Shown: positions 18,377-29,125 of the stretch, in pieces
How the letters are laid out: each line of letters opens with the position of its first letter
How positions within the stretch are numbered: position 1 is the first letter of the stretch
Assembly: GCA_001802125.1 (NCBI GenBank)
Contig: MGZK01000015.1
Span: 1-61,656, forward strand
Direction: 5' to 3'
Source of the DNA: Geobacteraceae bacterium GWC2_55_20
Lineage (GTDB): Bacteria; Desulfobacterota; Desulfuromonadia; Geobacterales; Pseudopelobacteraceae
Length of the DNA: 61,656 nucleotides
Translations under genes and position numbers: made by a program
The notes under the pieces: generated by a model
Seen by the model: the letters and a program-made list of their open reading frames with translations, nothing else
Told to the model about the DNA's origin: nothing
The model's database searches: none

Positions 18377-18450
18377 CACCAAGCACCGTCCGACACCAAG
18401 CACCGTCCTGACACCAAGCACCGTCCCACAAGCCTGACCAAGCACCGCCC
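18363..18450 (+). repeat. Right-hand repeat array of the RAYT element
   Basis: After an inverted copy of the left-hand core (TTGCAAGCCTGACACC, 18365-18380) the unit GACACCAAGCACCGTCC occurs three times (18375-18391, 18392-18408, 18410-18426), then a degenerate copy with GACCAAGCACCGCCC to 18450. Unit length 17-18 bp. Confidence 0.8.
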
Positions 18451-18470
18451 GTAGCTCAACTTCGGAAAAC

Positions 18471-18501
18471 ACAAGAGTTGACTCACGGCTCTTGTTTTTT
18501 T
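18471..18501 (+). terminator. Intrinsic terminator before glgP
   Basis: Stem ACAAGAG / CTCTTGT around an 11-base loop, followed by a seven-T run at 18495-18501. It ends transcription from the RAYT/zinc-ribbon side and may be the original terminator of the disrupted gene. Confidence 0.7.
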
Positions 18502-18595
18502 CATGGAGAATGGGCGGACAGAAGAACATTTGGAAAATCCGGCATCTAATTTAACGCGTCTGCGCCCGAGAGGGCCTTCAAAGGAAGGAATAAAC

Positions 18596-21091
<2,496 letters not shown>

Positions 21092-21126
21092 GGGTGCCGA
21101 GTAAAGATTTATTCCGCCTGGGAGCG

Positions 21127-23772
21127 ATGCTGAGTATGGATGTGATCACCACCCACATAAACGCCGATTTCGACTGCCTGGGGGCCATGGCGGCCGCTGC
21201 CTGTCTCTACCCCGGTGCGCTGATCTCTTTCCCCGGCTCGCAGGAGAAAGGGGTACGTGATTTCATCGAGCGCCACCCCGACTATCTGCCGCCGCTTACC
21301 CGCGCCAGGGAAATCAACCTGGACGCGATCGGGCGGCTGATCATCGTCGATTGCCAGCACGCCTCGCGCATCGGCCGCTTTGCCGGGATTCTCGGCCGCC
21401 CCGGCCTGGAAGTCCATGTCTACGACCACCATCCGGTGACGCCCGAAAGCATACAGCCGGATGGAGGGGTGCTGTCCTGCTGCGGTTCGGCCTCGACGCT
21501 GCTGACGGCACTGCTGATGGAGCGGGATATCTCGCTGACGCCGGAAGAAGCCACGCTGATCATGCTCGGCATCCACGAGGACACCGGGCGGCTGCTGTTT
21601 GCTTCGACGACCCCGGAAGATTACCGTGCTGCGGCCTGGCTGCTGGGGCAGGGGGCTCGGCTCGGCACGGTGGCCGAGGCGCTGACGCCGGAGTTGAACA
21701 AGGCCCAGATGGGGCTTTTGCGGCAGCTGCTGACCACCCTCCGCACGACTTCGATCAACGGGATCGTGATCTCGATCGCCCATGCCTCCTGCGACCGCTA
21801 TATCGGTGATATCGCCTCGCTGGTGCACCTGATGCGGGACATGGAGAACCTGGATGCACTGTTCGTTGTGGTGGCAATGGAAGAGCATGTCTATCTGGTG
21901 GCCCGCAGCCATGTGCCGGAGGTCAACGCCGGTGAGATCATGAAGCGCTTCCATGGCGGCGGACATGCCACGGCCGCTTCGGCCGCCGTGCACAACCAGT
22001 CGCTGCAGCAGGTGCTGGAGAGATTGGAGGAGTACCTGAGGGTTTCGGTCAGTTCACAGGTGCTGGCCTCGGACCTGATGTCGTCGCCGGTCAAGACCGT
22101 GCCGGACTCAATCGATATTACCGAGGCGCGCGAACTGCTGACCCGCTACAATTGCAACGCCATGCCGGTCATGTCCGGCGAGCGGATGGTTGGCATCATC
22201 TCGCGCAAGATCGTGGAAAAGGCGCTCTATCATGGCCTGGGCGCTTCGCCGGTCACCGATTTCATGCATACCGAGTATCTTCAGGCCGCTCCAGAGACCC
22301 CGCTGACGGATATCCAGGAGTACATGGTGGGGGGCAACCGCCGCTTCGTGCCGATCTTTGACGGCAAGCGGCTGGCGGGGGCGGTGACCCGCACCGATCT
22401 GTTGCGCCATATCTACGGCGGGCGGGCCGGCAAGAGTGAGTCGCTCTACGATGTTGAATCGCTGCAGGTTCCGACCCGCAGCCGTTCGGTGGTGGGTCTG
22501 CTCGGCAAGCGGTTGGGCGAAGAGCGGCGGCTGATGCTGAAAAAACTGGGCGAGACCGGCGACGAGCTGGGACTGGCGGTTTATGCGGTGGGGGGCTTCG
22601 TGCGCGACCTGCTGCTGGGGATCGATAACCTGGATATCGATGTGACCGTTGATGGAGACGGCATCTTCTTTGCTGAACGTTTTGCCGAACGCTATGGTTG
22701 CCGGGTGCGCAGCCACAGGAAATTCGGCACCGCGGTACTGGTGCTCCCGGACGGACAGAAAATCGACGTGGCCAGCACCCGGTTGGAATACTATGAGTCG
22801 CCCGGAGCGCTGCCTACCGTCGAGCGCGCCTCGCTGCGCCATGACCTTTACCGGCGAGATTTCACGATCAACACGTTGGCGCTCTGTATCAACGGCGAGC
22901 GTTTCGGACGCCTGACCGATCATTTCGGCGGGCAGCAGGACATCCAGGAACGGGTGGTCAGGGTGCTGCACAACCTCTCGTTCGTGGAAGACCCGACGCG
23001 TGTCTTTCGCGCCATCCGCTTCGAACAGCGTCTCGGCTTTCACATCGCCCCGCATACCGAAAAACTGATCCGCAGCGCGGTGCGGATGCACCTTTTGGAC
23101 AAGCTGGGTGGAGAGCGCCTGTTCAGTGAGCTGGTGCAGATACTGCGTGAAAAGGAACCGACGGCTGCCATCGGGCGCATGGCGACACTGGGGCTGTTGC
23201 CGTTCATTCATCCTGCGCTCAAGTTGGCGCCGGCCACCGAACGGGTTTTGAACGAAGCCGGACAGGTGATGGCCTGGTTCCGGCTGTTGTACCTGGACGA
23301 TCCCTGTGAACAGTGGCAGGTCTACTTCCTGGCGATGTTCGACGGGCTCAAGCCGGATGAATTCACGGACGCCTGCCGGCGACTGTCGGTGCCGGGGCGT
23401 TTTGCGACCCAGTTGCACAACCAGCGCTGTCTGGTGCACAAGACGCTGGATGCCATCAAGCGTCGTCTGAAGCAGCATGCAAATGTCCGTAACAGCGAGC
23501 TGTTCTCCTGGTTCAGCGTGTTTTCGCTGGAGATGCTGCTTTATTTGGCATCCAGGGCCAGCAGCGAACAGGTGCGCCGTTTTGTTTCGTTCTACCTGAC
23601 GCGTTTGCGGGGTGTTGTTCCGCTGCTTGACGGCACGGCGCTGCTGGAGCTCGGGTTGCAGCCCGGTCCCGGCTTTGGACGTGTCAAGGAGCGACTGATG
23701 AGGGCCAGGCTGGATGGCGAGGTGCAAAACCGAGAGGACGAACTGGCCCTGGTGCGCAGCCTGGTTCCGTGA
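21127..23772 (+). CDS. DHH phosphoesterase - CBS pair - tRNA/poly(A) nucleotidyltransferase fusion
   Basis: An 881-aa fusion. N-terminal DHH/DHHA1 phosphoesterase (about 1-300): THINADFDCLG, DHH at 100-102, GGGHATAAS near 277. Then two CBS domains (about 312-435), then a class II nucleotidyltransferase head (VGGFVRDLLLGIDNLDIDV near 487-505; RRDFTINTLAL) and the RNA-binding neck/body with EDPTRVFRAIRFEQR. Geobacter is reported to split CCA addition between C- and A-adding enzymes and to have a separate poly(A) polymerase; this architecture suits the A-adding enzyme or the polymerase. Start is uncertain: GTG 21094, ATG 21127 or ATG 21136, none with ideal spacing. Confidence 0.88.
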   Translation: MLSMDVITTHINADFDCLGAMAAAACLYPGALISFPGSQEKGVRDFIERHPDYLPPLTRAREINLDAIGRLIIVDCQHASRIGRFAGILGRPGLEVHVYDHHPVTPESIQPDGGVLSCCGSASTLLTALLMERDISLTPEEATLIMLGIHEDTGRLLFASTTPEDYRAAAWLLGQGARLGTVAEALTPELNKAQMGLLRQLLTTLRTTSINGIVISIAHASCDRYIGDIASLVHLMRDMENLDALFVVVAMEEHVYLVARSHVPEVNAGEIMKRFHGGGHATAASAAVHNQSLQQVLERLEEYLRVSVSSQVLASDLMSSPVKTVPDSIDITEARELLTRYNCNAMPVMSGERMVGIISRKIVEKALYHGLGASPVTDFMHTEYLQAAPETPLTDIQEYMVGGNRRFVPIFDGKRLAGAVTRTDLLRHIYGGRAGKSESLYDVESLQVPTRSRSVVGLLGKRLGEERRLMLKKLGETGDELGLAVYAVGGFVRDLLLGIDNLDIDVTVDGDGIFFAERFAERYGCRVRSHRKFGTAVLVLPDGQKIDVASTRLEYYESPGALPTVERASLRHDLYRRDFTINTLALCINGERFGRLTDHFGGQQDIQERVVRVLHNLSFVEDPTRVFRAIRFEQRLGFHIAPHTEKLIRSAVRMHLLDKLGGERLFSELVQILREKEPTAAIGRMATLGLLPFIHPALKLAPATERVLNEAGQVMAWFRLLYLDDPCEQWQVYFLAMFDGLKPDEFTDACRRLSVPGRFATQLHNQRCLVHKTLDAIKRRLKQHANVRNSELFSWFSVFSLEMLLYLASRASSEQVRRFVSFYLTRLRGVVPLLDGTALLELGLQPGPGFGRVKERLMRARLDGEVQNREDELALVRSLVP

Positions 23773-23923
23773 TTCGGCCGAGCGGCTGTGTCATAAATGC
23801 AACACATTTGCATGCTGATGGGCTTCAAAAGCTGCTGCCGTTGTTGCTGACATCGGTAAGACTTTCCCCTAATATCCTGAAACAGAGCGCTTATTTGCAT
23901 GATTTGACCTGAGCGGTAGGGTT

Positions 23924-23938
23924 TGGCCCGCTTTTTGC
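23924..23938 (+). promoter_or_regulatory. Sigma54-type -24/-12 promoter
   Basis: TGGCCCG, four bases, TTGC matches the RpoN consensus TGGCACG-N4-TTGC except for one base. Initiation would be near 23950, about 38 bases before the small exported protein. An enhancer-binding site was not identified in the roughly 150 bases upstream. Confidence 0.55.
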
Positions 23939-23987
23939 TTCAAATATTGCTAAATTTGGACATAACGGCTCTGTGAGGTTGATATAT

Positions 23988-24380
23988 ATGAAAAGATTCA
24001 AGTTGATGGTTGCCGTGATGGTCTGCATGTCTCTCCTGTCGGCGTCTTCGTCCGCCATTGCAGCCGACAGCACCCTGCGTGAAGTTTTTGAAGACGCCTT
24101 CTATGGCGCCGGCATCGGGGCATTGGTGGGAGGCGCCATCCTGGCCTTCACCAAGAAGCCGGCTGATCATCTGGATTATATCGGCTACGGCGCCGCCACA
24201 GGCGTGCTGGCCGGTACGGCCTATGGCCTGGCAAAGTCCGCCCGTGCTCTGGCCGAAATCGACAACGGCCGGGTCAGGATCGCCGTGCCGACCATCATCC
24301 CGAACCTGGTGGAGTCTTCCGCCGGCCGGCAGACCACGGTCATGTGGAGTGCCAGCCTGCTGCGGGGAACGTTCAACTAA
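23988..24380 (+). CDS. Small exported glycine-rich protein of unknown function
   Basis: A 130-aa protein with a clear signal peptide (MKRFKLMVAVMVCMSLL, cleavage near AIAA-D). The mature part has two glycine-zipper-like hydrophobic stretches, YGAGIGALVGGAILAF and YIGYGAATGVLAGTAYGLA, flanking a charged KKPADHLD segment, then a beta-rich tail ending in SLLRGTFN. This suggests an envelope-associated or outer-membrane-inserting small protein. The ATG at 23988 has a GAGG box; it follows a sigma54-like promoter and is closed by its own terminator, so it is a single-gene unit. No function is claimed. Confidence 0.8.
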   Translation: MKRFKLMVAVMVCMSLLSASSSAIAADSTLREVFEDAFYGAGIGALVGGAILAFTKKPADHLDYIGYGAATGVLAGTAYGLAKSARALAEIDNGRVRIAVPTIIPNLVESSAGRQTTVMWSASLLRGTFN

Positions 24381-24411
24381 CCATTCCGGAACCGTAATAA
24401 AACCGTGATAA

Positions 24412-24442
24412 AGCCCGCTGCCGAAACGCAGCGGGCTTTTTT
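24412..24442 (+). terminator. Intrinsic terminator
   Basis: Perfect 9-bp stem AGCCCGCTG / CAGCGGGCT with an 8-base loop, followed by TTTTTTA. It closes the small exported-protein unit. Confidence 0.9.
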
Positions 24443-24444
24443 AT

Positions 24445-24474
24445 TTGCCTCGCGCCGCGGAGTGCGTTTATATA
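24445..24474 (+). promoter_or_regulatory. Candidate sigma70 promoter for ppnP
   Basis: TTGCCT (24445-24450), 18-bp spacer, TATATA (24469-24474), directly after the terminator and 39 bases ahead of the gene. Moderate match. Confidence 0.45.
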
Positions 24475-24512
24475 TTCGTGGCAAATGCCAACATCAAAAC
24501 CGGAGGATACAC

Positions 24513-24827
24513 ATGTCGGAGTTTACAAACGTCACGGTTGTCAAGAAGGCCAACATCTATTTCGGCGGCAACGTCGCAAGCCATACGGTTCTGTTTGCCG
24601 ATGGCAGCAAAAAAACGCTGGGGGTGATGCAGGCGGGAGAATACGAATTTTCCACCGCAGCGGCGGAGGTGATGGAAATCCTCTCCGGTGGACTGGAATG
24701 GCAGCTGAAAGGGGCCGCCGGCTGGGAAAAGATCGTTGGCGGCCAAGCGTTCAACGTGCCGGCCAATTCCGCCTTTCTGATGAAGGTGGCGACGGTTTCC
24801 GATTACTGCTGCTCATTCGTGGAATAA
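24513..24827 (+). CDS. ppnP: Pyrimidine/purine nucleoside phosphorylase PpnP (cupin)
   Basis: A 104-aa single-domain cupin of the PpnP (YaiE/DUF1255) family, which phosphorolyses several nucleosides to base and pentose 1-phosphate. Signatures: NVTVVKKANIYFGGNVASHTV, the LGVMQAGEYEFSTAAAEVMEI block and FNVPANSAFLMKV, with the tail DYCCSF. Full length for the family. Strong ribosome site GGAGG seven bases before the ATG. GluQRS starts six bases downstream, so the pair probably forms an operon. Confidence 0.92.
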   Translation: MSEFTNVTVVKKANIYFGGNVASHTVLFADGSKKTLGVMQAGEYEFSTAAAEVMEILSGGLEWQLKGAAGWEKIVGGQAFNVPANSAFLMKVATVSDYCCSFVE

Positions 24828-24833
24828 ACTTAA

Positions 24834-25766
24834 ATGGAAGTAAACGCATCCCCTGGGATTGTCGGCCGTTTTGCCCCGTCGCCCACCGGGCGCCTGCACA
24901 CCGGTTCCCTGGTGGCGGCGGTCGGCAGCTATCTGATGGCAAAGCGGGCCGGTGGTAGCTGGCTGTTGCGTATCGACGACCTGGACGCTCCCCGCCAGGT
25001 TGCCGGCATGGCCGATGACCTGATGCGAACGCTGGAATCGTTCGGTCTGCTCTGGGATGGCGAGGTTGCCTACCAGAGCAGGAACGGGGATCACTACCGC
25101 CAGGCTTTTGAACAGCTGCTGCACAACGGACTGCTCTATCCCTGTGGCTGCTCCCGCAAAGAGATCGCGCTGGCCGCCTCGGCTCCCCATCCCGATGACG
25201 ACTGCATCCCCTATCCCGGCAGCTGCCGGGAAGGGATGAAAGCCGGCGCTGTGGTCCGTTCCTGGCGTATCAGGGTGCCTGGGGCGGAGGTCTGTTTTCG
25301 CGATCTGCGCCTGGGAGAAGTCTGCCAGGATCTGGCTTCGGTGTGCGGAGATTTTGCAGTTCGCAGGGGAACCGAGGAATATCTGTATCAACTGGCGGTG
25401 GTTGTCGATGACCGGCTGGCGGGTGTGAACCAGGTAGTGCGGGGGGATGACCTGCTCTCCTCCACACCTCGGCAGGTGTACCTGCAGCGGATGTTGGGTC
25501 TGCCGCAGCCGGAATATTGCCATCTGCCGTTGGTGAGCGGACCATGCGGTTCGAAGTTGAGCAAGCGGGACAACCTGGTTTCGGAGCAATTGGGAAACCT
25601 GAAGGGGCGGGAGGGACAGCTGCTTCTGGCCGTGCTGCGCTTCCTGGGGCAGGGTCCGCCCGCTGAGCTGAGTGGAGCTGGGTGTCCGGCTATCCTCGAA
25701 TGGGGGGTGGCCGATTTCGATGTTTCCCGCATACCGAAGCGGGGAGGGGAATTGCCATGGTCCTGA
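24834..25766 (+). CDS. gluQ: Glutamyl-Q tRNA(Asp) synthetase GluQRS
   Basis: Truncated GluRS paralogue that attaches glutamate to the queuosine base of tRNA(Asp). The 310-aa protein has the HIGH-type motif RFAPSPTGRLHTGSL, LLRIDDLDAPR, the zinc-site cysteines (YPCGCSRKE and YPGSC, about 101-130), VVRGDDLLSSTPRQ and the KMSKS equivalent KLSKRD, and lacks an anticodon-binding domain. Translation of glutamylated-Q tRNA modification fits with mnmH nearby, another tRNA-modification gene, but they are on opposite strands. The end faces the slp gene tail to tail with 15 bases between. Confidence 0.93.
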   Translation: MEVNASPGIVGRFAPSPTGRLHTGSLVAAVGSYLMAKRAGGSWLLRIDDLDAPRQVAGMADDLMRTLESFGLLWDGEVAYQSRNGDHYRQAFEQLLHNGLLYPCGCSRKEIALAASAPHPDDDCIPYPGSCREGMKAGAVVRSWRIRVPGAEVCFRDLRLGEVCQDLASVCGDFAVRRGTEEYLYQLAVVVDDRLAGVNQVVRGDDLLSSTPRQVYLQRMLGLPQPEYCHLPLVSGPCGSKLSKRDNLVSEQLGNLKGREGQLLLAVLRFLGQGPPAELSGAGCPAILEWGVADFDVSRIPKRGGELPWS

Positions 25767-25781
25767 ACGGTTTCTGCCGGT

Positions 25782-26324
25782 TCAGTATGCTTTCCTTGGT
25801 TCTCCGTCGATCGGCCCTGGGGGGCGCAGCATCAGCTTTCCATCACCGACCTGGTTTTGATAGGGATTGCCCGGATAGGTCGTAAAAGGCTCGGAGGCCC
25901 TGAACATGCGCAGTTCTTTGACTGAAATCAGCGGGTATGGGTAATCGACGCTCTCAAGCTTCTGAATTTTCTTGCCCTTGATCTCTCCGATGATTGTGAC
26001 CAGGTTGCCCGGGTGATATATGGCCGGGTCCAGCAGCTCGCTGCTGATCGCCAAAAACCTGCCGCCGGAGGGCGATGAATCGTCGGGCACGCCGTTATTA
26101 AACAGTTCCAGCTGTGCCACTTCCAGCATTATCACGTCGCCGCTGCTTCTGATCCCGGCGATTACACCGCCTAACAGTACCTGTTTACCGGCCAAGGCTT
26201 CCGGATTCTTCCTGACATCGGAGTATGACAGTGAGCGGTCGACAGGCTTCAAACCCGCATCGCTCATGACATGGGCGCAGCCCCCCAGTAAGGCAACCAT
26301 GACCAGCAACAGTGTAATTCTCAT
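25782..26324 (-). CDS. Slp-family outer-membrane lipoprotein
   Basis: A 180-aa lipoprotein: signal peptide with lipobox LLGGC (Cys16), then the Slp fold with DRSLSYSDVRKNPEALAGKQVLLGGVI, LFNNGVPDDSSPSGGRFLA and PGNLVTIIGEIKGKKI. In E. coli Slp is a starvation-inducible outer-membrane lipoprotein; its molecular role is not settled. A strong purine-rich site (GAGGGGGCGG) precedes the ATG. The 159 bases on to mnmH hold nothing I can identify. Confidence 0.85.
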   Translation of the reverse strand: MRITLLLVMVALLGGCAHVMSDAGLKPVDRSLSYSDVRKNPEALAGKQVLLGGVIAGIRSSGDVIMLEVAQLELFNNGVPDDSSPSGGRFLAISSELLDPAIYHPGNLVTIIGEIKGKKIQKLESVDYPYPLISVKELRMFRASEPFTTYPGNPYQNQVGDGKLMLRPPGPIDGEPRKAY

Positions 26325-26483
26325 AATCCGCCCCCTCGGTCATAAACTTGAAGATTGTCGCCATAATTCATGTGCTTGCCGCATGCATCGAACAGGCCAA
26401 CCGCGGCAGGTTATCGCCATGCGCCAACAGAGCTGTCTTTATGGGGGCGCCGGTTTTACGGAATCGGGACGGGATGGTTCAAT

Positions 26484-27512
26484 TTACGCGGAAGCGCGGC
26501 CATCCCAGAAACGCTGCAGAATCCGCTCTGCATTGCGGAAATCCTCCAGGTCAATTTCCGCATCCGGGGTCCAGGGGCGGTGTTTGTAATAGAGCTTGTC
26601 ATAGTACTTCTCCACCAGGCCGCGCGCCAGACCGGCTATATCCCACCGCTCCAGCATCCCTTGCAGCTCGCCGTACTGCACGCCTCCCAACCGCTTCCGA
26701 ATGCGTTCCAGTGCCTCGGACATCGGCTGGCGGTATTCCGTGTGGGCATATTCCTCGGCCAGCCTGGCGACCCTGGTATCGACCGATACGTTGCACCAGA
26801 TTTTGCAACTTGCGGCCATGACGTCATAGACGTTGCCCGGCAGCGTAATCCGGCCGATGCGCTGGCTTTCGCCTTCCAGTACGATCGGCTTGCCTGATGG
26901 GGCCTGGCGCAGCGCGTCCCACAGCTTGGTGTCGAAACTTTTCTGGGCCGGCTGTTCTCCGAGCCCCAGTGAACCGAAGGCGGAACCGCGGTGGTGCGCC
27001 AGTCCCTCCAGGTCGATGACGGTCCAGTTCGTGCGGTCCAGGCCGTTGATGAATGTAGTTTTGCCGCTGCCGGTCATGCCGTGGATCACGATCAGCGGCG
27101 CCGGTGGGGTGAAGTTTTCAAAATACTCTGTCACCTGGTTGCGGAAGGCCTTGTACCCTCCCCGCAGTTGCGCGACCGGATAGCCGCAGGCCTCGATCAG
27201 GATGGCCATCGAGGAACTGCGCATTCCACCTCGCCAGCAGTATACCAGGATCGGCCGGCCATCGGCATGGGCGGCCGCTTCGCTGGTCATGTCCGCAAAT
27301 CTGCCGCAGGTCAGTTCCATCCCGCGGATTCGAGCCCGCTGGGAACCCTGCTGCTTGTAGATGGTGCCGATTTCGACCCGCTCCTGATTGGACAGGATCG
27401 GTACATTGTATGCGCCGGGCAGGTGATCTTCAGCAAATTCCAGTGGAGTCCGGACGTCGATTACGCAGTGGCTGTCCAGCAATGAGGGGGTGAATGCAAC
27501 TTTTTCGGGCAT
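26484..27512 (-). CDS. mnmH: tRNA 2-selenouridine synthase MnmH (SelU/YbbB)
   Basis: Replaces sulfur of 2-thiouridine at tRNA wobble position 34 by selenium, through a geranylated intermediate, using selenophosphate. The 342-aa protein has an N-terminal rhodanese domain with the catalytic cysteine C92 in VYCWRGGMRSSS and a P-loop domain with Walker A at 145-153 (GMTGSGKTT). Length is typical. GGAG lies upstream of the ATG and a good promoter follows (27537-27565). Presence implies that the cell makes selenophosphate; selD is not in the window. Confidence 0.95.
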   Translation of the reverse strand: MPEKVAFTPSLLDSHCVIDVRTPLEFAEDHLPGAYNVPILSNQERVEIGTIYKQQGSQRARIRGMELTCGRFADMTSEAAAHADGRPILVYCWRGGMRSSSMAILIEACGYPVAQLRGGYKAFRNQVTEYFENFTPPAPLIVIHGMTGSGKTTFINGLDRTNWTVIDLEGLAHHRGSAFGSLGLGEQPAQKSFDTKLWDALRQAPSGKPIVLEGESQRIGRITLPGNVYDVMAASCKIWCNVSVDTRVARLAEEYAHTEYRQPMSEALERIRKRLGGVQYGELQGMLERWDIAGLARGLVEKYYDKLYYKHRPWTPDAEIDLEDFRNAERILQRFWDGRASA

Positions 27513-27536
27513 GGTATTCTTTTCTCCGCGAAGCGC

Positions 27537-27565
27537 ATTATAGGTGAGCCGCCCGTTTCTGGCAA
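27537..27565 (-). promoter_or_regulatory. Sigma70-type promoter of mnmH
   Basis: Minus strand: TTGCCA (27565-27560), 17-bp spacer, perfect TATAAT (27542-27537). The start would lie about 18 bases before the ATG, so the leader is very short. Confidence 0.7.
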
Positions 27566-27606
27566 CAGAAACTCTTGGTGTTTACACCTTGATTATGCTT
27601 GGTTTG

Positions 27607-27682
27607 CATGGTATTTATACCTGTCACGGACGACGCCGCATTATGATCAGACTGCTTGCCGCAGTCATTATTAAATACCATG
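27607..27682 (+). repeat. 11-bp inverted repeat bracketing the fba leader
   Basis: CATGGTATTTA (27607-27617) and its perfect complement TAAATACCATG (27672-27682) are separated by 54 bases. The right arm ends one base before the GAGGAGG ribosome site of the aldolase gene. Confidence 0.6.
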
Positions 27683-27696
27683 TCGAGGAGGGGAAA

Positions 27697-28674
27697 ATGG
27701 AAAAGCAGAAAGTGCATTACAGTGACTTGGGGCTGTCCAACACCAGGGAGATGTTTGCCAAGGCAATGGCCGGTAAATATGCGATACCTGCCTATAACTT
27801 CAACAATCTCGAACAGCTTCAGGCGATCGTTACCGCCTGTACCGAAACCAATTCCCCTGTCATTATCCAAGTTTCCAAGGGCGCCCGCAGTTATGCCAAC
27901 GAGACCATGCTGCGCTGCATGGCGATGGGAGCGGTCCAGATGGCTCGCGAGGCCGGCTCATCCATTCCGATCTGTCTGCATCTCGACCACGGCGATACGT
28001 TCGAATTGTGCAAATCCTGCATCGACAGCGGTTTTTCATCGGTGATGATCGACGGTTCCCATCTGCCCTACGAAGAAAATGTGGCGCTTGCCAAAAAAGT
28101 TGCCGAATATGCCCATCAGTTCGATGTTACCGTGGAAGCCGAACTGGGCGTTCTGGCCGGTATCGAGGATGAGGTTTCCGCCGAGCATTCCACCTACACC
28201 AAGCCGGAAGAGGTGGAGGATTTCGTCAAGAAAACCGGGGTCGATTCACTGGCGATTTCGATCGGTACCAGCCACGGAGCATACAAGTTCAAGGCCGGCC
28301 AGCCGGTGCCGCCACTCCGTTTCGACATCCTGGAAGAATGCGAGAAACGTATCCCCGGTTTCCCGATCGTGCTGCATGGCGCATCTTCGGTAGTGCAGGA
28401 ATATGTGGAACTGATCAATCAGTACGGCGGCAAACTGGAAGGCGCGGTGGGAATTCCGGAAGAACAGCTGCGCAGGGCCGCCGCCAGCGCGGTTTGCAAG
28501 ATCAATATCGATTCCGATGGACGGTTGGCCGTGACCGCCAAGATCCGGGAGTATTTTGCCAAGGATCCCAAGGAATTCGATCCTCGCAAGTACCTGGGTG
28601 AGGCACGCAAGGAGCTGGTCAAGCTGGTCAAACACAAGAACGAGGCGGTACTCGGTTCGGCCGGCAAGGCGTAG
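27697..28674 (+). CDS. fba: Class II fructose-1,6-bisphosphate aldolase
   Basis: Zinc-dependent aldolase of glycolysis and gluconeogenesis. The 325-aa protein shows AIPAYNFNNLEQLQAI, the zinc ligands in LHLDHGDTFE and EAELGVLAGIEDE, STYTKPEEVEDFV, SIGTSHGAYKF, and LHGASSV with the last zinc histidine. GAGGAGGGG precedes the ATG at 27697; the longer open frame upstream is leader. For a Geobacter-type organism living on organic acids the main direction is probably gluconeogenic. Confidence 0.93.
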   Translation: MEKQKVHYSDLGLSNTREMFAKAMAGKYAIPAYNFNNLEQLQAIVTACTETNSPVIIQVSKGARSYANETMLRCMAMGAVQMAREAGSSIPICLHLDHGDTFELCKSCIDSGFSSVMIDGSHLPYEENVALAKKVAEYAHQFDVTVEAELGVLAGIEDEVSAEHSTYTKPEEVEDFVKKTGVDSLAISIGTSHGAYKFKAGQPVPPLRFDILEECEKRIPGFPIVLHGASSVVQEYVELINQYGGKLEGAVGIPEEQLRRAAASAVCKINIDSDGRLAVTAKIREYFAKDPKEFDPRKYLGEARKELVKLVKHKNEAVLGSAGKA

Positions 28675-28722
28675 CAGTGATTCATATCCAGCCGTTTTCT
28701 TGATCATTCCAGGAGGTGCCGG

Positions 28723-29097
28723 ATGAGTACCCGTAAGTTCTCCAGAGTGTTTTTCAATGTCGAGGCCACCATCAGGTCTGCCGAACGCCGCTTCCAGGGG
28801 GTTGTGGAAAACCTGAGCATGACCGGCATGTTTCTGGTCACCGGTGAACGCCTGGCTGAAGGAGAAGAGGTCGAAATCTCCATCGTTCTGACCGGCTCGC
28901 TCCCGGAGATTAAGATCAATTTCAGCGGCAAGGTAGCCCGCATAGTCGAAAACGGCATGGCTTTCGTGTTTGACAAAATTGACCTGGATTCATACATGCA
29001 TCTGAAGAATATTGTTGCCTACAATATTGATGATTCCGATAAGGTCATGGAAGAGATCTGTCATTCCATTGATGAAAAACTTGCCCAGGAGAAGTAA
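28723..29097 (+). CDS. PilZ-domain c-di-GMP effector
   Basis: A 124-aa single PilZ domain with both binding motifs: RKFSR (RxxxR, residues 4-8) and ENLSMTGM (D/NxSxxG, about 29-36). It should bind cyclic di-GMP and relay it by protein contact, since no output domain is present. AGGAGG site. The MCP gene starts 28 bases downstream in the same direction, suggesting that the pair works together in taxis or motility. Confidence 0.9.
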   Translation: MSTRKFSRVFFNVEATIRSAERRFQGVVENLSMTGMFLVTGERLAEGEEVEISIVLTGSLPEIKINFSGKVARIVENGMAFVFDKIDLDSYMHLKNIVAYNIDDSDKVMEEICHSIDEKLAQEK

Positions 29098-29125
29098 TGA
29101 AGGAGACCGGCATGAGGGGTACACG

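Larger units (their letters stand above)
17336..18426 (+). mobile_element. RAYT element with flanking REP-like repeats
   Basis: The element comprises a tyrosine transposase gene flanked by inverted copies of a short repeat: two 26-bp units on the left, and on the right one inverted unit that continues into three 17-18-bp units. Boundaries are the outer repeat edges and are approximate; no target duplication is evident. RAYT elements do not move like classic IS and are thought to mobilise the short repeats themselves. Confidence 0.75.

Noticed and set aside
22108-23727. A 539-codon open frame antisense to the nucleotidyltransferase fusion
   Set aside because: Composition is that of a shadow frame (His/Gln/Arg rich) with no domain; the other strand has clear catalytic motifs.
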